Assembly (NCBI RefSeq): GCF_000003815.2
Contig: NC_049991.1
Span: 2,288,657-2,352,656, forward strand
Length of the DNA stretch: 64,000 nucleotides
Origin: Branchiostoma floridae
Lineage: Eukaryota; Chordata; Leptocardii; Amphioxiformes; Branchiostomatidae
Direction: 5' to 3'
The first letter of the stretch is position 1. Each line of letters opens with the position of its first letter. Both the position numbers and the translations under genes were made by a program. Below are positions 24,801-32,500 of the stretch, one piece after another. The notes under the pieces were generated by a model. That model saw only the letters and a program-made list of their open reading frames with translations, searched no databases and was not told the DNA's origin.

Positions 24801-27800
24801 TCATTTGTATGATTGTATCTTACTATTTATGTTATACCAGGGCCTTGAAAATGTTTGATCAAGTGTTTTGGAATTTTGTCTGTATTGTACGTGCTAAGCA
24901 GGCTTCTACTTGTATCTCACTGGCTTCCATAAATCAGTTTAAATGCACTTCGCTTGCGCTGCTGTCAAAAAATTGGAATTTTATGTTGTTTGGGTGAATG
25001 TGACATTAAAAGAATACAACACTGTGTGATGTTATAACCCATGGGCCCAGCCCAACCAGGGGTCTGAGCACATAATGGCCAAAGTATGTATTTTTATTTA
25101 TTTATTTATTTAAATCAGGCACCTGGCCCATATATTAGAATGTATAAGAACAAGAATACACAGTCACATAACAGTATACTTGTACTAAGTTGAAGCCTGA
25201 CTTAAAAACTGAAATAAAACTACCTTTTAAAAACCATGTTCAGTCTGTGTAATAACTGCTGTTTTTATTTTCAGACTCAAGGCTCAGACCAAGGATGTCT
25301 TGCTCGACAGATAAGCTTGACAGCCAGCTGCCAATGGCAGGGCAGAAACCTCCTGTTCTACAACATCGAACAACTGCTGCCCCTCCCCGCGACTCCATGG
25401 ATCAGGCCAAAATGTAACAACCCAGGTGTACTTCAGAACGTACCATCCCAAGATGGAGCTAAAGAGAGGGGGAAACAGAGGATAAGGGATTCTCTTCTTG
25501 ATAGTTCACTGTTTGATGCAGAGGATTTGCCAAGTTCTCAACCCAAAGATGCTACCACAGAAGATTGCAAGAACTCTCTGCAAATAGTAACAGAAGGAAG
25601 GACTACGAACTGTAGCATTGAAGTTGATGATTCTCAGGGCAGCTCAACAGTTGTAGGAAAAGAAGAAAATATCTTCAAAAAGAAGCTCATTTGCCAAGCA
25701 CTTGCATCCTTTTGTGAACTGTCAGAAAACAAGTCATTCCTAGACTTGTATGCATGCAAGTCCTTTGAGAAGGAAGGGTTCTGTAAGATTGACCAATCAG
25801 CATGGAGGGCAAAGGTCAAGTCAGGTATGACTGACAATGTGAGGAAAATGGAGGCATCTGATTGGAGGACGGCAGAGATGGAGGCGGAGCTTCGTGCTGC
25901 AGTGGAAGTGATGAGTGTGAGGCGGTGTGCAAGAACAGTAGGAAAGCTAGCATCAGAATATGCACAAGATTCGGGGAGTAAAGACTTGTGTGAAGAACTG
26001 ACGTTGCCGGTCGTAGGTGATGCAGCTAGCTTGAGGACGGTAAACCTACAGGACGAATCGCAAGCACAGCTCAGGTATGTCATGATTTTCTTTCTCAATA
26101 TCTAAATCTCCCAAGGTGTTCTTTAAAAACATGGATAGTTCACCTGTCTCAAGGCAGGAAAAAAAAAAATGGTGAAAATTCTACCAGAACCCCTTTTTCA
26201 GAATGTCCTGAGTATGATAATTTCAGCATTTATGGTTAACACTAGTTCACCTTTATCTGCGGGGTAACATATTTCCGTTGTACTTAGGGATATGAATTCA
26301 AGGGACGGTTGTTTCAAACTGCAATATTTTGAACATATTGAAATTTTAAACCACCGTCTGTCGACTTAAAATTCCTAAATACTGGCACTGTTTTGAAAAT
26401 TAAATGCCGGATAAAGGTGAAGTAGCATTACATGCAGATAGTCATTTCATAAACTGTGTTCCCAATAGACCAATCCTGTTAGCCCCCACCCAAACCTGTC
26501 AATCAAAGTGTAGATTTGCAAATGATGTCATGACATACAGCCATTCTCTCATTGGCCAAACCGCTTATTGTTACACTATCATCCATACTAAATGCTAAGT
26601 GCTAATTGTTGAAGAGTTTCATCAGTCACGTATGTTTACAGTTACTATCAATTTTCTTCCTTAAGTGTGATTGTGATTGACAGCCTTCAGTCTTTAATGA
26701 GAAATCAACCCTAGCCTGCTTATCTAGTTCTATATTTTATATACTCCCTGCCAGGGTTGTAGCCAGCCTGAAATCATTTTCAGTCCCCTCGATTTTGAAT
26801 CAGAAAGAATGAGATGTCGAGCCGAAGGCATAACGTTCCTAAGGGGATCCGGGGGCATAGTCCCCTTAAAAATTTTGAAATCTAGACCCTCTGAAACCCA
26901 ATTTCCTGCATTTTGAGGTGTAGATTTTGCTGGTCGACTAAGCTGTTCATCTGATTTGGTGAAAAATTAGACAAGAAGACAGTTTTTTTATATCTTTACT
27001 GACTTTAGATATAGTTTTTGTCCTTTACAGAGGACGGAATGGGCAATTTTTTTTTCAGTCCCCAGCTGCAAAATTCCTTCAAAGTACTGAAGGACAGGTG
27101 CTGGCTACAACCCTGCTCCCTGCCCTTTGCATTGTTTATAAGTGTTTCTTCTTTATTGCAGTATGTTCAGCTCAAGGCATCAGACTGTCCATGGAGTTGC
27201 GTCAGCACTACCTAACCTCACCCATGGTCAGCACAGGGCCGTCGCACTGGACTATCTCCCCACCCTACGCTCCATCTGTCTCACCGAGAAACTCAGGGAA
27301 GCTTCCAAACTCAAAAGAAGGTACGAATTCAACTTCTAGGGGTTTTTTTTAAGTTGCAAGGGGTAGCATTGTAAGTAAGCAGAGCAGTGAAAATGAGTAC
27401 CTAGCTTCAGTTTGATTTGATTTGATTTATTCAGCTTCAGTTAAGGACATCTGTTGGATGAAATGTTCAACCAAGGTCCCATGTTAAAGGAAAGCATATA
27501 AAAGAACCCACCACACTTATGGAAATGAGTAGGGCTCCTTCTGGTGTGAGTGATTCATATTCCTACAGTTCGATGGCCACAACTGGGGCAATTACTGTTG
27601 TATTGAGGTAACTAGGTGCTGTGAATAGGCTGCCATTGCAGACACTTGCAATTAAGCTAATAGTAAGGCCTAGGAAAAAAAAATGTTGTGTTTCCTGTTT
27701 CAGTCCTGAAAAAATTAGGGTCGGTAGGTAGGGATTATCTTCTTTTTTTTTCGTGTAATTTTTTTAGGCTGGCCAAAACTCTAGTGACACATATTACAAT

Positions 27801-28283
27801 ACAGTTGAAGAAAGTAAACTGAAATGCATGAGGACACTTCTCTTTCAATGTCAAACTGTAATTTTGTGCATAATAGACACATTTACCCTTCATTAGATAG
27901 GACAAGCAGCGTTTTTACTTCAGTAGGGAGCAGGCTGAATAACAGTTCTAACTGGAAGCTATGTGACCCCACTGTCCACCCAAAAAAAAAGTCTAGGGTA
28001 GGCAGGTTTTTCTAGGGAAGGTAGGGAAACAGGAAACACAACATTTTTTTTCCTAGGCCTAAGCTCCTCACAATTCAGCGCCTGGCTGTGAAGAGAGAGT
28101 AGTCGGCCCACCATCAACAATAACAATAGACCTCTCAGTTATGGCTAGCTGAACAAGTGATATTTCAAACATTGACTTTTAAAAGCTTTTGTCTTTTCTC
28201 TTCTCAGGTTTCTACACTACCTGAATAACAATGGGTTGTCACTTAAACCCTCCGTCCTGAATGCTCTCTCTCAGGAATTTTGA
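8099..28283 (+). CDS. ATAD5: ATAD5 / Elg1, large subunit of the PCNA-unloading RFC-like complex (19 coding exons)
   Basis: Exons: 8099-8109, 9162-11315, 11685-12009, 13165-13318, 13794-14088, 14819-14972, 15516-15971, 16530-16715, 17846-18045, 18665-18812, 19728-19907, 20876-20997, 21570-21663, 22356-22420, 22649-22834, 24316-24690, 25275-26074, 27162-27320 and 28208-28283. Splice phases agree throughout; the only break is the N run inside exon 2. The protein is about 2045 aa, against about 1844 in human. In order it has a long charged, disordered N-terminus, the FLMSGIPDRLRKQI block, LWTDKYQP, the Walker A site GPTGIGKTS, VFEVNAASLRSGKQ, the Walker B-type LILFEEVDVVFEDD, KRPIILTTS, and the C-terminal block DYLPTLRSICLTEKLRE. 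ATAD5 replaces RFC1 in a complex with RFC2-5, removes PCNA and ubiquitin-PCNA from replicated DNA, and recruits USP1-UAF1. The 11-bp first exon is the weakest part: it fits phase (acceptor AG at 9160-9161), but the ATG at 9175 is an alternative start. A polyadenylation signal AATAAA lies at 28416-28421. Confidence 0.95.
9162..11315 (+). CDS. ATAD5: ATAD5 exon 2: disordered N-terminal region with PIP-like and UAF1-region motifs
   Basis: This large exon carries two short motifs near its start, NLITQYF and GILGYF, matching ITKYL and NILDYF at the human N-terminus. After the gap come three related motifs: ISYHDYLSHS (about 10098), ISYSDFLKGG (about 10224) and IPYEDFVKNM (about 10322). These are followed by KMVTVEAQVH, RKKSNVVIEEVDLVIEE (aligned to the human segment I recall as UAF1-binding), NFMANFRQPA and SPIRLRLTRVS. 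Composition is lysine- and glutamate-rich. The frame before the gap (from 9175) and the frame after it (from 9864) differ, so 100 N is not the true gap size, which should equal 2 modulo 3 if no splice site lies inside. Confidence 0.9.
9764..9863. other. Assembly gap (100 N) inside ATAD5 exon 2
   Basis: Exactly 100 N indicates a placeholder of unknown length. Coding is open on both sides but in different frames. Confidence 0.95.
11507..11630. other. Assembly gap (124 N) in ATAD5 intron 2
   Basis: The run lies between the donor at 11316 and the acceptor at 11684, so no coding sequence need be missing. Confidence 0.95.
11685..16715 (+). CDS. ATAD5: ATAD5 exons 3-8: middle region leading to the RFC-box entry
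   Basis: Exon 3 (11685-12009) encodes AKVTKAQELVQKAKA and FLDVLGKKK, both matching human ATAD5. Exon 4 (13165-13318) is serine- and acid-rich. Exon 5 (13794-14088) has FLMSGIPDRLRKQI and VQQRD. Exon 6 (14819-14972) has PVRRVYKRY, similar to human SLKKYF; its acceptor is supported by phase and its sequence is weakly conserved. Exon 7 (15516-15971) is an almost wholly charged low-complexity segment rich in K, R, E and S. Exon 8 (16530-16715) starts the AAA+ module with LWTDKYQPRSSSEVIG and a tail of about 30 mostly basic residues (MRRMMKEMKKQKK). Confidence 0.88.
12460..12545 (+). mobile_element. tRNA-like sequence, probable SINE head
   Basis: GGATCGAGTCCCGC resembles a B box, preceded by AGTGGGGAGTGATACGG. 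There is no clear acceptor-stem pairing, so it is not called as a tRNA gene. Confidence 0.4.
14141..14347. mobile_element. MITE, TTCACCTTTATCC family, copy 1
   Basis: AACGCTAGTTCACCTTTATT and its inverse ending GGTGAATTAGCGTT bound the element. The interior has CTACAGACTGTGG and CCGTCCATCAACGTG arms. It lies in ATAD5 intron 5. Confidence 0.85.
16960..17200 (+). mobile_element. SINE copy in ATAD5 intron 8
   Basis: ATGGCACAAGCGGTAACACC, CTGGATCAAATTC and CACGGACCTGAGGTCAGTTC recur with changes at 22005-22200. The 3' part CACACTTATCGAGAAGAGTA matches other SINE 3' ends in the window. Confidence 0.6.
17337..17770. mobile_element. TIR element with 7-bp target duplication
   Basis: CTAGCCTGGGTACCATCCGG and CCGGATGGTACCCAGCCTAG are exact inverted ends. 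ATAAAAC flanks both sides (17330-17336 and 17771-17777). A nested internal hairpin has arms GGAATGGGTTC and GAACCCATTCC. A relative lies at 29756-30168. Confidence 0.85.
17846..18812 (+). CDS. ATAD5: ATAD5 exons 9-10: Walker A and following AAA+ segment
   Basis: Exon 9 (17846-18045) opens with an acidic tract (WWDDDDSDFDISDDGDSDY, then EEEEED) and ends with LCNTMLVLGPTGIGKTSAVY, which holds the complete nucleotide-binding loop GxxGxGKT. Exon 10 (18665-18812) continues VFEVNAASLRSGKQVLTQL and EATQSHQV, a block nearly identical in human ATAD5. The acidic insert just before the AAA+ core is also present in human, where it is shorter. Keeping GKT argues that ATP binding is retained. Confidence 0.93.
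18140..18520 (+). mobile_element. tRNA-derived SINE
   Basis: GGTTCTGGGTTTGAATACC (B-box-like) and ATGCCCCAGTGTTGTG are followed by GTTAAAGAACCCACCACAC and GAGTGGATCAAACCTTACAG, as in the other copies. Confidence 0.7.
19096..19434. mobile_element. hAT-like TIR element rich in TGCAGGT
   Basis: CAGGGCTCGAAATA and a right end TATTTTGAGCCCTG form the ends; GCAAG lies on both flanks. Internally TGCAGGTA/TACCTGCA is repeated in both directions. The target duplication is not clean. Confidence 0.6.
19728..22834 (+). CDS. ATAD5: ATAD5 exons 11-15: linker, Walker B and lid of the AAA+ domain
   Basis: Exon 11 (19728-19907) carries PSSFASFFKK, aligned with human KTLANYFKV. Exon 12 (20876-20997) ends with MTSLILFEE and exon 13 (21570-21663) begins VDVVFEDDKGFLTAI, so the Walker B acidic cluster is split by an intron. 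KRPIILTTS is the sensor 1 area. Exon 14 (22356-22420) gives DTTFPARFEGRYEEL. Exon 15 (22649-22834) gives VEATVALSRGDIRHAMLSLQFW, the sensor 2-type helix (GDIR) followed by SGGG. All boundaries are GT-AG and phases match. Confidence 0.93.
19964..20420 (+). mobile_element. SINE and LINE-tail-like repeat cluster in ATAD5 intron 11
   Basis: GTGGTTAGCAGCCCTGCCTC begins a tRNA-like head. Then AACTTTATTGCACAAAAATT and GTACAAGGTACAAAGTATGG match the repeat at 49170-49220. AGTACAATGAACCTGTAAAA near 20321 resembles the end of the SINE at 2036-2300. Confidence 0.5.
20537..20752. mobile_element. MITE, TTCACCTTTATCC family, copy 2
   Basis: Left end AATGCTAGTTCACCTTTATC and right end ATAAAGGTGAACTAGCGTTA are inverted. 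Inner arms are TCGACGGACGAGAGTTTCAA and CTCGAAACCTCCGTTCGTCA. Confidence 0.88.
21817..21846. repeat. (AG)n microsatellite
   Basis: About 15 perfect AG units in ATAD5 intron 13. Confidence 0.9.
22005..22200 (+). mobile_element. SINE copy related to 16960-17200
   Basis: GTAGCGCAAGCGGTAACA, TTGGCCTGAGTTCGATCCTA and CAGATGGTGACATAAAGCC align with the copy in intron 8. Confidence 0.6.
23052..24267. mobile_element. Palindromic TIR element split by a hAT insertion
   Basis: The left arm (CCAAGTGTTCTATTC, then CGTCTGTCACC and CAATTCTGACTAGTTCACAT) is inverted on the right (ATGTGAACCAGTCAGAATTG, GGTGACAGACGG, AAAACACTTG). The hAT element at 23138-24066 interrupts it. Confidence 0.75.
23138..24066. 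mobile_element. Non-autonomous hAT element with perfect 8-bp duplication
   Basis: The ends TAGGGCTGGATACC and GGTATCCAGCCCTA are exact inverted repeats, flanked by ATGGCAAC at 23130-23137 and 24067-24074. The subterminal regions hold repeated CAGGTTCAGGT and CCGGT-type blocks. No transposase reading frame is visible. Confidence 0.9.
24316..28283 (+). CDS. ATAD5: ATAD5 exons 16-19: C-terminal RFC-assembly region
   Basis: Exon 16 (24316-24690) and exon 17 (25275-26074) encode a poorly conserved region with recognisable anchors: LLFYNIEQLLPLP (human FLYSNLEFILPLP), DSSLFDAEDLP, and a helix-rich segment with ALASFCELSENKSFLD (human SLSEFMDNMSFLD). Exon 18 (27162-27320) has DYLPTLRSICLTEKLRE. Exon 19 (28208-28283) ends FLHYLNNNGL and stops at TGA 28281-28283. 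These blocks are collinear with the end of human ATAD5. Confidence 0.9.
25085..25240. mobile_element. Probable LINE/SINE tail remnant with TTTA repeat
   Basis: A short TTTA repeat is followed by AAATCAGGCACCTGGCCCAT and an AT-rich tail, just upstream of ATAD5 exon 17. The identity is uncertain. Confidence 0.3.
26237..26430. mobile_element. MITE, TTCACCTTTATCC family, copy 3
   Basis: TAACACTAGTTCACCTTTAT and ATAAAGGTGAAGTAGCATTA are inverted ends. Confidence 0.85.
26752..27115. mobile_element. hAT MITE with perfect 8-bp duplication, next to ATAD5 exon 18
   Basis: CAGGGTTGTAGCCAGC and GCTGGCTACAACCCTG are the exact inverted ends. CTCCCTGC flanks it at 26744-26751 and 27116-27123. The 3' edge is 46 bp from exon 18. 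Confidence 0.92.
27667..28063. mobile_element. TIR element in ATAD5 last intron
   Basis: GGCCTAGGAAAAAAAAATGT and ACATTTTTTTTCCTAGGCC are inverted ends, with inner GTTTCCTGTTTC and GAAACAGGAAAC arms. A one-sided relative follows the MITE at 14348-14430. Confidence 0.75.
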
Positions 28284-29523
28284 AGATGGGATCAAGAAGT
28301 GAATGTAAATTAAGACATGAGGGTAAGACTAATGTGATTGTGCGAAGATTGTTTTTACTGATTCTTACTTGTGTAACTTTACCTGTAGCTGTACAAAGAA
28401 AGGTACTTGCTTTTGAATAAACTAAGATATGAATGTCATCCCTGGTCATCGGTAGGGCCATGTTGATTTGATTATATGGATGACATCTTCGCAAAAAAAT
28501 TCGCACATGTAAATTGTACAAAGTAATTGCAAAATAAGCAAAATAATATACAATGTATGTCTATCTTGCCAAGAATATAGGAAACGCACACTAATGTAAT
28601 AGAATGCCAATTGCACGATTCAATTCAACAATTCTCTATTGTTTGGTATACCATATTCAATGTTAAGTCCTCTGTTCAACCTTTCTGATCACTTAGACTT
28701 CATAATGAAGACAACTGGGGGGGGGGGGGGGGGGGGGGGCTTTTTTTTTTTCCCAAGCCCGCATCAGTTTTGGGTTCCCAGAGGATGGCCTCCATATAAT
28801 GAAATCAACATGGCCTATAATAGCAAATGGTTTTGCACACTTTTTGATATTTTAGAGATTTGAATAAATTGACATTTCGTGATGGTTTTGAGTGTATTAC
28901 CTACCAACTTTGAATATATTGTATTAATCTATTTTCTCTATATGAAGATTGTTTGGAATACACCGAGTGAAGCAACCTGATGCATTACTGTTGGAGGAAG
29001 TAATTTTATGGATTGTGTGCAACATGGCAAAATTTTGGAAGTTTTTACATTTTAGCTAATGGACACTGCCAAACAACGCGATGTTAACTGATTTTCAAAA
29101 AAATTAATTACATGTAGTATTGGGTTAAAATGTCTGGTCTAACATCATATCATCTTTCCAAAAACTTGATGTGAAACGATTTGTGTTCTTGTATGAATTA
29201 GTGTTGTGCATATGTAATTACAGGAAATTAAAGTGATTAAATGTACTAGTAATTCTGTTTTTTTATGTTAATTGTTCTCACTCACTTATTTGTCCTCCTT
29301 CACATACATGTAGTGCATAGAATCGACTTCATTCACTAGGCCTCACCATCCATTTCTGTCTTTAGATTTTGATAGGTTGTGTTAAAAAAAATAAAAGTTT
29401 AAACTTTCCTCAAGAACACAATCATTGCAATGAACCACAAAAATCACGTGCAGTGAAGTATTTATTTTGGCATGACCATTTTTCTTCTGTCACAAGGTTT
29501 CTTCCTTTTTTCTCTCACAAGTT
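28284..29523. other. Intergenic region between convergent ATAD5 and PLA2-like genes
   Basis: It holds the ATAD5 3' UTR with AATAAA at 28416-28421, a poly-G then poly-T tract at about 28717-28752, and the PLA2-like 3' end. No other gene is seen. Confidence 0.6.
28717..28752. repeat. Poly-G/poly-T tract
   Basis: About 23 G in a row, then a C and 11 T. Such a tract is prone to sequencing error. Confidence 0.85.
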
Positions 29524-32500
29524 TTACTTGGTAGACCAGAGAGGAAGGTAGGCAGGAACAGCCTGTTCCCCATCTGTTCCCTCCCACTCGAAACAGGCAC
29601 CCATAACATTGCTGAACAGGTAACCAACCTACAAAGAGAAAAAAATAAAGAATTCAGGACAATATCAAGTTGTTTAAAGACTTCTAGGAGGGCCGGCGTT
29701 TAGGATTTTTAGAATTTTCAACTTTAATATTAGGAGGGGTAATTTTAGATGTAGCCTGGATACCATACCCCAACATAAAAATATATCGTGTTAGGGTCTG
29801 GCAGGATGGCTGTAGAAAGGTTCTCGGAAGGCCCTTGATCAGAGGGAGGAGAACCTAGGATTGATGACCACTCACACCACAGGTAGCCAGCTACAACACA
29901 CCACAGTTGGTCAGCAGGCTATCACAGTAGCGAATCAGGTACTTAGTGGTCACTGTTATGGATTGAAAAAGTACAGTTGGGGGTGTTTAACCAATCATGG
30001 CAGGGGTGTAGTACCTCCTGCTGATCCTGTGCTGTTCTATTGGTGGAGTTTTTTGCCCACTATTATTTATTAGGGGGCAAAATTGAGAAGAGTTCCTTTC
30101 CCATACGGCCAGACCCCTGCACGATAGATACTTGAGATCGGGCTGGGGGTTGGTAACCAGGCTATTTTAGAAGTAGCAAAACTCCCTCTCGTAGCATTAG
30201 ATTACCTGGGCCCATGTTGAAAAGTGGGAATTAGCTTTCCCAAAAGAAAAGAAAACACTTCTAGAAGAGACTATCAAATCGTTATAAACTTGTGGTGCAC
30301 TGTATATGTTTTGCATGTATCCATCAGTTGAACCTTGACGAGTAGAATGAGAAAAGATTGAAATGTGTATAATAGTGTCAAATTCCACACAAACAATATG
30401 AAACCCAAAACTGGATAGAGATGTTGCCTAAATTTCAATTTCCTAAGTCTAGCCACCACAATATTACTATAACAATCCATTGATGTCATGTAACTTGTTA
30501 GTGATAAGTTGCAGATAGATGAAATTTAATTTAACATACATTCGCATAATTCCACCAGGTGCCATTATACCGCCACCTCAAAAAACATTGTTATAGAGGC
30601 CTTCTCACGATTGTCTTCAACACCTAAATATCTATAATGTGTTAAATTTACGATATTTAACGTTCGGTATTCAAGACAATCTTGGGAAGACCTCTATACT
30701 AACGTTTCTTTACGTGGCGGTATTATGGCACCTGGTGGAATTATGATAGTCGATGTTACCTCTTCAGCTGCCTTTTGCACGGCCGGGTCTCTAGAGTCGT
30801 AATACTCATCCTGGAGACAAGCGTACAGGGTACGGCCGCAGTCGCAACTGGTGACGGTGTGGGGGCGCATGTTGGTCATGCCATATTTGTTGGTCCAAGC
30901 TTGAGGAAAAATATGTAGAGAATGGGACGGTAAGTGAGTGGAAACGAATAATTAAGCTGACAGTACGACTGGATGCACATTGTAATAAGGGGACCTAAAC
31001 ATCCTTACATCAAAAGCTACCTGCCAGCAAAACGTCAGTGCCATATGGTCATGACAAAAGATGAAAAAAAAAAAACATGTTTTGTTACTGCAATGCTATG
31101 AACCAATTGTTTTGTTACTACAATGCTATCAACTACCAGGATGCCCCAAATCTACCAGGACCACCAAATCCTCAATAGCTTCTCACATACCAAATATCAT
31201 CGCAACCCATATCATCATCCAAAGGGTCCAATACGTTATAGCTGCGGATACGCATGCACATATGCCCGCAAATAGAGCCAAAAGGTATATAATACCTCCA
31301 TTTTCCGCGTTGGTAAAAGCGAATCTGCAATGCCATCGTTTACGACACAGCATCAAAGAGCAACTACACGTGTCAAGGAAGGCCTCTAGCGATCTACGCA
31401 ATTTTTGCAGCTGCGCGAGGTAGTAATTGATACTTACTTTAATTGATAGTAATAGTAATTGGCTGCAGTAATTTCAGCTATTGCTAGAAGTCGCTTTTGA
31501 TCCACCCGTAAATAAATTTGGGTGGATTGTGGTGAAATTCCAACACAAACTGTTCAGGAAGCACCGACCTTACTTATCTAACTTTAACCCTTTTTCGTAC
31601 GGTACTACAGGCATCTGTCATTAACGTAGAACTGTTGAAAAAGTTTTGATAGAATTCTGTCACCTACCGGGGATGTAGTCCGGGCAGAGGTAGTGTGCGA
31701 GACAACAGCGGTCCACAGTCGGAGGGTTGCCGAGCTGGGGCTCGTACGGGTCCGCGTTAGGGGTGCCGGTACCACACCACAGGGTGCCTGAAAAATACGA
31801 ACAACTGACAGTTTTTTTTAAATTTTTTTTTTAATTGCAACATTAATACAATACAAAACATAGTGGTGCCCCCACTCAAGCACACAGCCTTATATTAAAG
31901 ACACCACTAGACAAAATAACAACACAACATAGGACAAAAAAGATGAAACGGGTACGGGAACGCCTAATTCTAAAAAGAAACGGACGGATAAACTTATGTT
32001 ACCAATAGAAAATGATAAGGATAGTCAAAAAGCAATTTTAAAATCGTTTTGTTTCGAATAAATATGATTGAGTTATGGAGAGAATTTGGGAATTTATATC
32101 AGATGCCAGTAAAGCCGATCCTTTAAGTAGCAGATAAACAAAAGAACTATCAGTTTGTTCGAGATCGTGTTGCGTATAAACGACAGGGTGTTTGACCCAG
32201 GTTTTGAGCCCTTGGGAGAGGCACAAACACGACTTTCCTCACTTCACCCAGGTGATTTGAGTACGTAGCTTCGGCTAGGGCCGTCCCTCGGATATGACGT
32301 TAGGCCACAGCAAGTAAATTTTATGGATGACATCCTTTGCAGACTGCAAAAATAGTGAGATAGGGCGAAAAAAAACAAGATGGGTGAAAAAAAACAAGAT
32401 GGCTACCTTTTCAAAAATAGGCACCATAAATTTGTGATGACTGTTGTAAAAAGAATTAAAGGGACAAAACTTGGTATCGGAGCCAACAGGGCATTCATTC

